From Buxus sempervirens (taxonomy: Eukaryota > Streptophyta > Magnoliopsida > Buxales > Buxaceae): a DNA stretch of 64,000 nucleotides. The position numbers and the translations under genes were made by a program. The stretch is from positions 43,134,901 to 43,198,900 of the forward strand of contig OX387183.1 in assembly GCA_947561395.2 (NCBI GenBank). The letters run 5' to 3'. Below are positions 1 through 11,246 of this stretch, in pieces. The stretch's first letter is position 1; each line of letters opens with the position of its first letter. Below the pieces are notes generated by a model. It was not told the origin of the DNA, did not search any database, and was given only the letters and a program-made list of their open reading frames with translations.

Positions 1-1569
1 ACCTTAAGCATGCAACCATGCTCCACCCACTCCAGCCCTTCCACTGCTGTATGTTTTTTTAGATATGTGTGCTATTGATTAAGTGTATTCCTTTGGGCTT
101 GGTTGCCAATTTTCTCTTCTTTGTTATGCATGCAAGTATGCTCCTAGCACCCTCTGCAACTCCCCCATGCCGAACCATGCAAGGTGCTGTGGGGAACAGC
201 GGTGGCCCCAGGCCCCATGTATCCTGCTGGAAAGTCCCAAAAGGAGGCCTAAATGGGGCCTCCCCCCAAACCTGAATCAATGTGGGCCTGCCCAGGGGCC
301 CACAAGACTTTTAAAATGCCCTAGGAACCCCCTGGGAACACCCCGAATGGCAAAACACCCAAAAAAAACCATTCCAGGGTGATCTGGCAACTCAGGCCGG
401 ATCACCTGAGGCCTGGGTGTGTCCGGTCACTCAGGCCGGATAACCCGTGGCCCCTGTGTATCCGGCCACTCTGGCCGGATCACCTGCAGACCAAGTGTAT
501 CCGGCCTGAGTTGCCGGATACACACAGAAATGTGCTTTTTGTGTTTTCTTGATGTCTTGCCGAATTTGGGAGTGCTTTAAACCAAACCAGATAAACCGAT
601 AGGGTTTCCGGGCCACCCGGAAACCCAAGTTGGGACTTGGACCGCCGATTCGACTTGGCACACCCGTGGGCCTTCCAACGAGGCCCACCAAGCCCAATGA
701 ACCCGAAAGCATGTAATTAAACAAGCTAAGCAAAAGTGAACCAATTGAATCGAGCGGGCCAAACCCAATGCAGCCCACCCAAGCCTTGTCATGTGTGGAT
801 TAATGCATAAACTGCGTGGTTTGGCCGTGACCGCGGGCAAGGGTCTATCGAGCCCGCCAAAGCCCGCTAACTGACCCGAGTTAGGGTGCAAGCCCTAAAC
901 TCCAAAGAACCGGGCTTTCCAGCCTAAAACCTGGATCACGGGCCCCAAGCCCAGTGACCAGCCCATTGTGGCAAATTAAAAAGATAAATGTAAAATTCCT
1001 TGACCGCCATGTGGGCCCACCTAAGGGGCCCACAAACCAATCCGGCCCACCTTTTGCATAAGAAAACACTTAATCTTCCAAATCCAAACCTAAGTAAAAT
1101 CAATTCATTATCCAAAGCCCACAGGGCCTCCTAGGGCTAGACAGAGGCCCACCAAGGGAGCATGGGCTCACCCAAGCCCGCCAAGGACGCCGTGGGCCTT
1201 CCAACGGGGCCCACCCAATCAGACTCAGAAAACCTAAAATTAAGCAAAGATAAAATCAACTAAAGGGGCCCACACCACTTAGGTGGTCCCGCCAAGACTT
1301 AACCAAATAGCATGCTAGGTTAGGAATCGGGTGAAGACCAAATAGTAAGATGACTCAAATCAGGGAACCCACGAGACCCGTCATCCGACGGGGCGGACTG
1401 GGTGTCTACGGACTTCCCCAGACCGCAACCGAGAACCAAACTTAGAATCTCAAGCCACAGACCGAAAAAGCCCTAAATAGACAAAATTAGGCACCCAGGT
1501 GTCCGCCTGCACCCCATCAGGCGGTGGCGACTCCGAATTACCCCGTGCCGCGTTTCCCACACGCGCACA
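1..1569 (+). mobile_element. Family-A LTR, 3' part (copy A#1)
   Basis: This is the 3' portion of a family-A LTR; its start lies before the window. The opening bases match the element A 5' LTR near 20880. The last ~100 bases, with a GGCGGTGGCGACTCC motif and a terminal GCGCGCACA-type end, match the end of that LTR at 23128. It is shorter than the matching part of the complete LTR (about 1.57 versus 2.25 kb), so it has lost internal sequence. No primer binding site follows the end; another LTR follows directly. It could be a solo LTR or the 3' LTR of an element to the left. The short open frames inside are chance frames. Confidence 0.85.
381..528. repeat. Cluster of TCCGG palindromes in LTR A#1
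   Basis: Four imperfect palindromes follow each other, with GATCCGG or TATCCGG arms around centres such as CAACTCA or CACTCTG. The same cluster occurs at 22024-22091 in element A and at 58541-58609 in element C. Confidence 0.75.
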
Positions 1570-1634
1570 CCTTGAAGGGGTGAAAAGTTGACTTTTTGAT
1601 CAAGTAAAAATTGGCCACCTCGCTTTATGCCATT

Positions 1635-2165
1635 GGATAGAGAATCTCGACACGGTTCCAACGCAACTGAGTTTGCAGGAATCAAAGTCCAGATGAGGGT
1701 TATGCGGGCGGTCAAACTTGAGCAGAGCCGAAAGTTGACTTTCTGCTAAAACCCGATCCAGATGCTTACCTCTATGTCATTGGATAGAGAATCTCGACAC
1801 GGTTCCGACGCAACTGAGTTTGCAGGAATCGCAGTCCGGATGAAGGTTCTGCGAGCGGTCAAACTTGAGCAGAGCCGAAAGTTGACTTTCTGCTAAAACC
1901 TGATCCAGATCCCTACCCCTGTGTCATTGGATAGAGGGCTCCAATACGATTCTAACGCAACTGAGTTTGCCCATATCAGAGTCCGGATGAAGGATCTATG
2001 AGCCGGTCAAACTTGAGGGGAGCAGAAATTGACTTTCTGCTAAACCCCATAACAGCTGCCCAAACTTGTCCCAATGGACAGGTCATTCTGACACGATTCC
2101 AATGCAACTGAGTTTGCTCGAATCGGAGTCCCGGATAATAAGTTATGAGCAAAACAAGAAACCCT
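1635..2165 (+). repeat. Four tandem units of ~147 bp in the LTR start
   Basis: A unit with GGATAGAGAATCTCGACACG, then AACGCAACTGAGTTTGC, then GGTCAAACTTGAG recurs four times. Units start at 1635, 1782, 1929 and 2076, so the period is 147 bp three times running. The later units are more diverged. Element A has three such units (from 19161, 19310 and 19458). Confidence 0.8.
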
Positions 2166-2443
2166 AAAAACTGCCCACGTGGCAAAAACAGTAGTGAAAA
2201 CAGCAGAAAAAGGTGTTTGGGGGCAAATCCGTAAATAATCAGGACAGTCAAAAATATCTGATGGCATATCTGTAATTATTTGGGGACGAATCTGTGAATA
2301 TCAAATTGATGAGAAAATAGCTCAGGGACCAATCTGTAATTTCCAAGAAAATCACCCCACATGCTCAATTCCCCACCACATCTTTTTCTCTCTCTCCCTC
2401 CTTCATAAATCCATGTCCCCTATGCATCCCCCATCATCCATGC

Positions 2444-2600
2444 ATGCATCTCTCTCTCTCTCCCTCTCTCTCTCTCTCTTTCTCCCACATGGGCATGCAT
2501 CACCCTCATCCATGCATGCATCTCCCTCTCTCTCTCCCACATGGGCATACATCACCATCCATGCATGCAACACTATATCTCTCTCTCTCTCCCATGATTG
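2444..2600. repeat. CT microsatellite with a duplicated ~65-bp unit
   Basis: Runs of CTCTCT alternate with CCCACATGGGCAT and CCATGCATGCA stretches, giving about two copies of a longer unit. Long open frames here are a product of the simple repeat. Confidence 0.85.
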
Positions 2601-2643
2601 TGTCCCCCATGCATGCATACACATCACACCCATATCACCCCAC

Positions 2644-2650
2644 TATAAAA
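2644..2650 (+). promoter_or_regulatory. Probable TATA box of LTR A#2
   Basis: CTATAAAAAAG lies at the place equivalent to the TATA box of the other family-A LTRs. Unlike in A and C, no TATCCGG palindromes lie just upstream. Confidence 0.45.
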
Positions 2651-4180
2651 AAGCACCAAGCCCCATGTGTATGGGGTTGGTTGAGCTCATTTTGTGTCCC
2701 CCATTCTTCTTCTCTCCCATCTCTCCCAAGCTCCCCCTTTGCTTCCTCAACCCAAAAGCTTCCCTTCCTTAGCCATTCTTGCCCTCCCCTTTCCTTCTTT
2801 TCTTCATTCCCATCTCTTGAGACCTTGAAAGAAAGAAGAAGCTTTGCTGCTGGTGTGGGGAAGAAGCTGCTCCAGCCACTAAGTTGCTTCAAGAAGCTCT
2901 CCACACTCCCTTATAGGGTTCCAAAACCCCAAGGTATTGTTCCCCGTGACCTTTTATACCACATATGTGAGAATGAATGTATTTTGTGATGCTTAGAAAG
3001 TCTTGTATTTTTCATGTTAAAATCAGTTTTTCCATATAGTTTTCATGTGCTTTCCTTCCCATTTTTCGTAACATGAAGATCTCCCAAGGTAAGTGAGTAT
3101 ACGTATTGGTTGAAGGGAGGATGAGAGGGTAGTTTGCATACTTTAATAGGGTTCTAAGGTTCAGTTTTAGCATGATTCTTGTCTTGTCTAAGTGAGGGAG
3201 TATGTTCCCTTTGATTCTCCTCTAATGTACCCTTGTAAACCCCCATTATCCCTTCTTGTATTTTCCCTTTTTCTCACATTTCATTTCTCTTTCTTTTTTG
3301 AGTGCCCCCATGATGAGTATTTTCCTCTCTTAATATGCTTTAAAGTGAATGGAGGATGTATGCATGTGGGTAGATAAATCCTCATTACCATGCCCCCCTT
3401 TAGCCCCAATATGCTGCTGTTTTTTGTGCATCAACATGTACCTCCTTCACCCTACTTTTCCCACCATTTCCAGCTCCTTAGTATGCTTTTACTTAGTGCT
3501 AATAACATGCCATTTTCTTTACCTATTTAGCTTGTTGTTTTGATGGTATTAGCATGACCCCTATCCCCCAAATACCCTGCTGCCCCAGCATGTTCCATCC
3601 CCCTTTTAGGTCGTACATGCAACCCACTAGTACCATGGGGGTAGCTAGCCATCCATACCCCTTTCTAGGTTGTTTCCAACCCTTTTAGTATGACCAAATC
3701 CCCTCCAAATGGCTGCTGTCCCTACCATTTTTCAGCATGTCTCTTTCACTTATGATTGCATGGTATGCCCTCTTGCTTGCCCTTTGGATTGCATGTGTGA
3801 ACTCCCCCACCCTAGTAACATGCTAGATCACTTCCCGTCCATGCCACCCTCTCCACTTTGCATAAACTTGAGCCCAAATGTTTGCTGCCCCGTGCAAGAT
3901 GCACATGGAAACATGCATGTACACTTCATGTCATGGAACAAGCTTTGAGTATTTTTTGTGTCTGACTTGCATCATCAATTATGCTTGCTGTTGGTGGAAT
4001 CTAAGAGACCAAACATGGACACCTCGGTCCCTGTTTATTGGCATATATAATCCAAAATGGAGGAGGCAACTTCCCATGCCTCCCCCCTCCTTTTCTTGCT
4101 GTAGAAACCACCCAATAGAGACCAAGAGCTGGAGGCTCCACAACTCCAGCACCCTGGTGGGCCTTTGCAAGGGCCCACAC

Positions 4181-6542
4181 TGTAAAACCCCGAATTTTCC
4201 TTGAATAATAAATTAAATTAGTAAATAATATTACCCAGAGTTATGATTGATAGAAACATTTTAATATTGTAGGGGATGATCAACTTAGCGGAGATCCAGA
4301 ATTAGACGCAGATCTGACCGTCCGATCGTGAGATATCGAGGTATGTATTTTGATTGGGCAAGGTGTATAGAAGAGATGCATGGGAGATGCATAGGATCAG
4401 GGGGTATAAATATGTATAAAGAATTAACCTAATTCTTATACGTGTATTCTCGCTTGTATTGAAGAGCCGCAAGCGACGAGAGTTGAACGACCGAGAAGAG
4501 AAGAAAGAGAAGGAGGGAGGAAGACCAAGTAATCTTGCTCAGAGCATTGCTTTGCAACTGAAGAGAGATTTGAGGGTTGTTGATCAGAGGAGAAGAAGAG
4601 GAACGCGCGTATAGAGGTAGGTGACACCGTTTTGGTTTAAATTTGGATTTATCTCTGTTTAATCGCAAACGCATGTTTCTATGATATGTAATGTTGTATT
4701 TAGTTAGCTAAGCATGTTAGAAATACATTAGAATGAGTTTAGACGAGAAAAATCACGATTTAGAACTGTTTCTGCTCGATTTGGTGAGACCGCCGACCTC
4801 GACTGTGCGAGGCGCTCATCGGCGATCTTAGGCGCTGGTTAAGGATTCGAGGACGCCGTGGACCGCGGGACGACGGACCGTGGGCGCTCGAAATTGCACT
4901 ACCGCCGACTGATGACCGCCCGGAGCGATCCTGAGCGATCCGAGGCGCTCTCAGCAGAATTTCCAATTTTTCATAATTTCGAACCTAATTCAATTCTAAA
5001 CTATTTTTAGACAATTTTAATGATTAATTAAGGTGTTTTAAGACCAAAATAAACTACCTAAATCCCTGTTTTACAGAAAAACAAATTAGGGAGATATTTA
5101 GGACATTAGTTGCCTAGTTTTGAAGGTAAACGAGAAATGTGATTTTGGAAAAGCCTAACTACCATTTGACTATCTAAACACTTTTAAATGGCATTATAAA
5201 TCATAAGACATTATAAAGAGAGTTCATAATCCGCATGACTGAATAATGAAGTGAATGTACAGATATAACCATTATATGCCGCTAGGCACCAACCCTTATA
5301 GAAATATGATACTTTAGGGAATTTTGGAGTCTAGTGGGCATAGCTGGTTATGGATCCATAGTCGTAGCTAGATAGCTGAGGGATATGTCATTTGGGTTGA
5401 GTTACTCCTATATGCGACGCGCTTCCTTTGCAAGTTAGTTTTTCTGGGAAGGTCCTATGTCTGGAGGGACACCCCGGTGAGCCGCTGGTGATTCCCTGTA
5501 CATGTGGATAAGCAACCACCTCCATGTATTGATTCTGGTGCTGCATGCTGGTGGTACATACCAACTTTGATGGGTACGTGTGCAATAAGTCGGTGACTAC
5601 GGCTCTTGTCTAAGCTGCGCTGCATGGGGCTTGAGTATCATTAGTAGCATCGCTCCTAAGTCGCACGGTGGTATAGCAATTGGTTGAGAATCATCTCAAA
5701 AGGTTTATCTAACTTTGTGAGTCCTACAATGACACTGAAAACATAACACTTGATATGATTACTATTGTGCACGTGCGGGATGCATGTGATTGGGATATTG
5801 GTTGGATGTGACTGCTTAGTACATCCTGGCAATACTTGGATTATGCTATTGATTTGGCTATTGAGATCTTATATTAAAACTTGCTGAAAATCATTTCTAG
5901 AACTGTTTATCAAACTGTTTTGTGTTCATGAATAGTATAAATGATTATGCGAGCCTGATTTGTCGATATTGCTTAATCGTGCATGAAATGCTACTTTGCT
6001 TATATAAACGGTTTAAACATGCATGTGTTACCTACTGGGATATTCGTATCTCACCCTACTTCTATTTCATTTTTTTTCAGCTGATACGCGAGAGGGGGAT
6101 CTCTTAGACTTCCAGGGAGAGATAGCCGAGTATTCGCCGGAGGATTATTATTATCCAGACCTTGTCTGAGGTGGATTTATGTGATAGACTTAGCATTTTT
6201 TTGGTTATTATCATTCATTGGATTTGATGTATTAGAAAGACAAGAGAGAGAGTTAGTAACCAGTTCATTCTACCAGACTTTGATATTACGGACTGATGGT
6301 CAAGCTTTATGCTTGTTTGAGGATTTTGATCTACACTTCCGCACATACTTGTTTCCGCACTCTGATAGTTTAATATATGGATTGGATTTACTTTCTTTGG
6401 TCTGGTATGTTATTGATGTTGTAATTGATATGGGCCAGTAACACCTCGGATTTGGTTGTTGAACTAAATTCGGGTTGTTACAGTAGCGAACCGGGTTCGG
6501 GTCGGGTGCCGGTTTGCACTGACCCGGGTTCGGGGCGTTACA
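4181..6542 (+). mobile_element. Solo LTR, 2362 bp, flanked by CACAC duplication
   Basis: This block starts TGTAAAACCCCG and ends CGGGGCGTTACA, and is flanked by CACAC at 4176-4180 and 6543-6547. Family-A LTR sequence continues on both sides. It has no internal coding region, so it is a solo LTR left by LTR-LTR recombination. A TATAAAT box lies at 4405. Near-complementary CCCCG/CGGGG ends next to TGTAA/TTACA are, from memory, common in Del/Tekay-type chromoviruses; that family call is only a suggestion. Confidence 0.85.
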
Positions 6543-6619
6543 CACACAGCCCTAGTAACCCATTGAGAAGCCCATAAGAGTCGTCCCACTTGCAAAACTC
6601 CAAAGGGAGCAGTTTCAGA

Positions 6620-6770
6620 CTGATCTGACAACTCAGGTCGGATCAGCTGAGACTGCTATGTAACTGGCTCTGAAGGTCGGATACACTATCTTGTGTGCAT
6701 AGCCGACCTTCACGGTCGGTTACCTTAGAACTTGTGTGTATCCGACCCGGAAGGTCGGATACATGGCAGA
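6620..6770. repeat. Palindrome cluster of LTR A#2 (TCGGA type)
   Basis: These are counterparts of the 381-528 palindromes, but the arms read TATCCGACC/GGTCGGATA rather than TATCCGG/CCGGATA. Both arms have changed together, so the palindromes are kept. Confidence 0.7.
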
Positions 6771-7797
6771 AATGCCATTTTTGGGTACTCCTTGATTTTT
6801 GCTGCATTTAAATGATATTTCCAAGCAAACCAAGTGAACCAATAGGGTTTTCGGGTCACCTGGAAACCCAACATGGGACATGAACCACCGGTCCAATCGG
6901 GTACACAGTGGGCCTTCCAACGGGGCCCACCAAGACCAATGAACTCTTGTGCATGTAATTTAGTGGATAAGCAAATTAATTAAATAAGCTCGGTGGGCCA
7001 AACCCAATGCGGCCCACCCAAAAGCCCTTTTCTAGCATGATACGATAATTAGCATGGTTTGGCCGAGACCAAGGGCAAGGGCCTACCGGGCCCGCCAAGC
7101 CCACAGCCGAACAAGGAAAGGGTTCAAACCCTAACCCCGGAAACCTTAGGCTTTCCAGCCCAAGTCTGGACTACGGGCCCCAAGCCCAATAACCAGCCCA
7201 TTTTGGCAATTCTAAACAAGACAAATTAAAATACTTGGCAACCTTTATGGGGGCCCACCCAGGGGCCCGCAAACCCATACCAGCCCACCTTCGCATGAAA
7301 ATCATTTAAATCCCCAATTTAAACAACTTAAATAAAACCAATTCATTTAACCTAAGCCCAAAGGGCTTCCCAAGCTTAGGTGGAGGCCCACCAGAGGCAT
7401 GTGGGCTTAACCAAGCCCACCAAGGACACCGTGGGTCTTCCAACGGGGCCCGCCCACTCAAACTCAGATCACTTAAATTAAGCAAGATAAAAGCAATTGA
7501 AGGGACCCGCACCACTCAGGCGGTCCCACCAGACTTAACCAAATTGCATGCCGGAATAGGAATCGGGTGAGAAATCAGCGAGTTGACTCAAACCAGGGAA
7601 TCCTATGGGACCCGTCGCTTGACGGGGTGGACTGGGGTGTCTACGGACTTCCCCATACTGCAATCGAGAACCTACTCTGAATCTCAAGCCGCAGACCAAA
7701 CCAATAGACAAGATTAGGCACCCAGGTGTCCGCCTGTACCCCATCAGGCGGTGGCGACTCCGATTTTTTCCGTGCGGCGTTTCCGACGCGCGCACAA

Positions 7798-8106
7798 CAT
7801 GATCAACTCAATTTAATAGAGGAAAAGCGGTTAAGAGCACTTTGTCATGGCCAATTGTATCAGAAGAGAATGGCCAAGGCTTACAATAAGAAGGTAAGGC
7901 CCAGAACTTTCCAAGAAGGAAATTTGGTATTAAAGAAAATCTTACCCTTTTTGGAAGACCCACGTGGAAAATTTAAACCAAATTGGGAAGGACCTTATGT
8001 TATCAAGAAGGTCCTATCAGGGGGTGCTCTCATCTTAACAAAAATAGATGGGAAAGATTTTCCTGAGCCAATTAACTCTGATGTAGTAAAGAGATACTTT
8101 CCATGA
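7798..8106 (+). pseudogene. Integrase C-terminal fragment of element B
   Basis: About 102 codons remain, truncated at the 5' side by LTR A#2. The product is clearly the C-terminal end of a Ty3/gypsy integrase. It has a CHGQLYQ motif, then an RTFQEGNLVLKKI stretch and a GPYVIKKVLSGGALIL stretch, as in the 35640-35939 and 42790-43103 copies. The TGA end is at 8104-8106. The piece has no internal stop. In the intact protein this part would help bind DNA during integration. Alone it cannot work. Confidence 0.85.
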
Positions 8107-9057
8107 ATGAATATTACTAAGAAATGATCTGAGGCCATATTTTTATATTTCCTAAAATTTTCATCCCTAGTCAAGCCAATTTGAGTCTGTTCGTCTTCTT
8201 TGATAAACCTAAAACGGACTTACAGTCTTATACTGGGGCAAGGCCAATAGGGGCAAAGCCAATAGGAGCAAAAAGAGAAAAAAAAAAGAAAAGAAAAAAT
8301 AGGGGCAAATGAAAGCCAAATGCAAAAGAAGGTAAATGGGATTAAATACATCATGACTGTAAGTCCGGTTGACCTATTTTCACACTTAGAAAATTTTGAG
8401 CCTATTCTTTCATAAACCGAGCTTAGCCTTTGTTTCGTCCTATTCTTAAGCCCTCGGTGATTTTAGTATATTCATTCAACTTTCAGAGTGAGATTGGTAA
8501 TGACGGAATGCAGAGGCCGGCCCTAGTGAAAACCGTAATTGGCGCTAGGGGCAACAGGGGCACAAAAAAAACAAAAGAAAAAAAAAGGAAGAGAAGAAAA
8601 AGAAAAGAAAAGAAAAGAGAAGAATCAAAGGTTGGGTTGATCATGTGGTTTAAAGTTTGAAATCAGCATGAGCACTGGAAACTGAGCAGATTAGCAAGGT
8701 CAGACATGAAGGAAAGGCCATTTGGGGATGACTCTAAAGGTCGCAGGACAGACAGATTTGGTCTCTCCCTATTGCTTGGACTACCCTTTTCATTATTCAA
8801 CCTGATTTTAATTCCTTTGATTATATGTGATTAAGTGTTTTGGATCAACTTTAAAAAAAAAAAAACTATACTTTGGCCAGTGATGAGAAATCAAATACTT
8901 TTTCATAAAACTTCTGTTTTTACAAGCATCTGAGAAGTTTGAGGCCAATAATATAAAACCTATTTTTGAATTAAATCTATTGTCTTTCCACTAGTGGAGT
9001 TTGCTTTTGTATAAAAGTATGAAAAAAAAGAGAAAGAAAAAAAAAGAATAAAAGAAT
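8107..9057. other. Non-coding spacer between pol and antisense gene 2 of B
   Basis: No gene is visible. The spacer holds repeated GGGGCAA stretches at 8235-8300, purine-rich runs at 8278-8300, 8560-8625 and 9025-9050, and the 8216-8366 inverted repeat. It also has an AGCCTTTGTTTCGTCC block at 8425-8440 that is conserved in B' and A. The part from about 8870 to 9000 is well conserved with 43905-44045 of B' and would be 3' flank of the antisense gene. Confidence 0.7.
8216..8366. repeat. Inverted repeat GGACTTACAGTC around a ~127-base loop
   Basis: GGACTTACAGTC at 8216-8227 is the exact reverse complement of 8355-8366. The same pair lies in B' at 43209-43377, extended there to 16 bases per arm. 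Confidence 0.8.
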
Positions 9058-10784
9058 CTAAGCCCTATTCCCTAACTGCTCTTCAAGCTCCCTAATCCTA
9101 GCTGCCTGAGTTGCAATAATTCCAGAAGCTCCCTCTGCATCAGTGTCGCTCAAAAAGGAGATGATCTCATCTGAAAGTGAATGCTTGATCTTCAATGCCC
9201 TAAGGTTAGCCAGGGAATCTTGATATTTCTTCCGCATCGCTCGGACTTCAAAGCAACGAGCCTGCCTTTGTTCTTCAAGTTTCTTCTCCATGGCAATGCG
9301 GCAAGACCTCTGCTCTTCAAGTTGCCTCTCCAGATTAATGCCATTTATCCTAAGCTCTTGTGCTTCTCGTACCCATATTTGTTGAAGCCGCTTGCGGGTT
9401 TCCCTTTCAGACTCCAAGATGTCCTCATAAGTAGGGGGAAGAACTGCAGGAGGATCCTCTGGTACTGGGGCATGACTCTGCACCTGCTCTTTGATCCAGA
9501 ATTGATAATCCTTCACATGGGACTCAGAAAAGACTGGACCCCGCAGAAAACGAACATAGGACCACTCATTCATTAATTGAGCATTTAGCCCCATGGTGGC
9601 TGGTGTAAGTGGCCCTAAGAGCTTCTCATATCCAGTGGGGATCATAATCCCCTGGGTCGCTCTAAACTGCCGAAGAACCCTCAAAGGAAGATAACGAATA
9701 GCAGATTTCAAACCTGCTAGGACCAGAAAATTCTTAACTCTGAAGCTGATGACTGTCTCTGGAGTGGGCTGATAAGTGCCAAGCCATCTCACTTGATCAT
9801 CCTGGAGAGTACCCAAGAAAGTGAACCAGCCCTGCTTGCTGCCTTGGATATTAGGACACCCCCTATTGCTCATCAAAACAGGAACTTTCAATCTTGGAAA
9901 GAAGCGGCGAGTTATTTCTTCAACCTGACTCAGGTGGTCAAGCAACCAAAGCTGCAAAAAAGGGGAGTATGTCAATTTATTTCCAAAGAAAAAAAAGAGA
10001 GAGAAAAAGAAAGGAAAAGAAAAAAAAAAGAAAAAAAAGAGAAGAAAAAAAAAAGAAAAAAATTATAGAATTTATTTCATTTCACCTGTAGGATAGGGGC
10101 ATAGGCAAGGAAGCGTTTCTTCTTTCTGAAATAGCAGTCAGTCAAGGCCTGGTATATCTCTGCTAAGATCATAGGGGCCAACCTCTCACGTTCCCTAACC
10201 TGGCAGATAACTGAGATGAGAGCCAAGTTAACCTGGTCGTCACCCTGTGGAAAAAGCAACTGATTGACCACTACCAGAGTCAATGCATTAAACCTGGCAT
10301 CCTTGTCTTCACTCCTTAGAAGTTTTTCAGTCAAAAAGGTCTTGGACAAGATCAATAGTGTATCAGAATTTCCTAAGTCCTTCTTCCCTATACCCAAGAA
10401 GGTGGAAGCCTCTTTTTTGTAGCTAGGCTTTAGGGGTGGGTTCACAACTTTTTCAGAAAATCTTAGGCCAAGGATGGTTTCAATTTCTTCTATGGTAGGA
10501 GTCATCTCTTTATCATCAAAACGGAAGAGATTCAGTTCAGGTACCCAGTGTCCAATCAAAGCTTCAAGGATTTCCCACTTAAAGGGAATTTTAGGGAGGT
10601 GTAGGATATGGCCTAAGTTGATGGAATCCCAGCGAATCTCCTCATCAAGGGTCATGGAGTTAACCCATCTATCATAGAAGGAGTCCACAATACTGTACCT
10701 GGTGAGATTAGGAGGCTTTGATCTAACAGGTTGTCTTGCAGGAGGAGATTCATCTGCAGAAGAGAAAGGGGCGAGGGGAGCCAT
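9058..10784 (-). CDS. Antisense gene 2 of B: ORF1-like (DUF7745-type) protein
   Basis: This two-exon gene lies on the strand opposite to pol. Exon 1 runs 10784-10086 and exon 2 runs 9951-9058. The ~134-base intron (10085-9952) starts GT after CTACAG, ends TTTTTGCAG and is pyrimidine-rich. Both exons join in phase, and the junction matches continuous sequence in the homologue of element A. The spliced protein of about 530 residues has no internal stop. It has an EMTPTIEEIETILGL core near residue 110, an LSKTFLTEK stretch, a WxxVRFLRGPVF region in exon 2 and a C-terminal coiled coil. It resembles Ogre ORF1 proteins and, from memory, the DUF7745 family; the function is unknown. A TATA-like box lies about 95 bases upstream of the ATG. 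It is the only intact accessory gene in the window. Confidence 0.75.
9952..10085 (-). other. Intron of antisense gene 2 (B)
   Basis: The donor is CAG|GTGAAA and the acceptor TTTTTGCAG|CTTTGG on the minus strand. The plus strand shows a long purine run, that is, a long polypyrimidine tract. B' has the same intron position (44970-44883). Confidence 0.75.
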
Positions 10785-10876
10785 GAAAGTACCAAAGAAG
10801 ACAAGGAAAGCCGAAAACGGAGAGCTCAGGGAGTTTTCAAACTTTTAAAAGTGTCACAATGACGTCCCCTAGGAGT

Positions 10877-11040
10877 TTATATAGAAAATTCGAAAACGCG
10901 GTAAAATCCGTAATTAGAATATGAGCAGGGCGTGCCCATATGAAGAATACGGACACACTGTGACCATGAAATATTTACGGGCAGAGTGTGCCCGTAGTAA
11001 TATTACGGGCACCACTTGCTCGTAACATAATTACGGTTCC
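10877..11040 (-). promoter_or_regulatory. Promoter of antisense gene 2 (B): TATA plus TACGGGCA palindromes
   Basis: On the minus strand a TATATAAA-like box lies at about 10877-10885. Upstream of it are palindromes: TTACGGGCA with TGCCCGTA at 10975-11000, TTACGGGCA with TGCTCGTAA at 11003-11025, and weaker ones at 10907-10970. The same palindrome type occurs at 15415-15505 and 15955-16075 in the same element. Confidence 0.6.
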
Positions 11041-11246
11041 TTAGGAAAAATGCCAAAAAATGGGGAATTTTGATTTCATTGGTTTCCTAAGTATCACCTA
11101 TCCTTGATTTAACATACATAATGCAATGAAAGCTAGAAATAAAAGAAAAAGGAGCACAAATGAATAAAATGAATCTAATTTCTTTTATATATATGAAGGG
11201 ATACATCAGTTTGTCAAAATACATATACATGAAAAATCCTAATCTA
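11041..11246. other. Intergenic stretch between the two antisense genes of B
   Basis: This AT-rich stretch follows the 3' end of antisense gene 1. I see no further gene. Confidence 0.5.

Larger units (their letters stand above)
1570..7796 (+). mobile_element. Family-A LTR (copy A#2), interrupted by a solo LTR
   Basis: A second family-A LTR begins at 1570 but lacks about the first 70 bases. Its first readable sequence equals the region after the TGTAAGCACCTC start seen at 19031 and (reversed) at 61497. It runs to 4180, is interrupted by a solo LTR at 4181-6542, and resumes to a GCGCACA end at 7796. Without the insert it is about 3.9 kb, close to the 4.0-4.1 kb of intact family members. It ends abruptly inside the integrase coding sequence of element B. 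It is either a solo LTR or the 3' LTR of an element left of the window. The missing start may lie left of A#1 if A#1 inserted into it. Confidence 0.8.

Noticed and set aside
2413-2989. Two overlapping plus-strand frames of 119 and 181 codons
   Set aside because: They are made of CT and CATGCATG simple repeats within an LTR and have no domain.
9775-9951. First ATG of the exon 2 frame (9975) as the start of a separate gene
   Set aside because: The start lies in the intron; the splice-joined frame with exon 1 fits the continuous homologue in element A.
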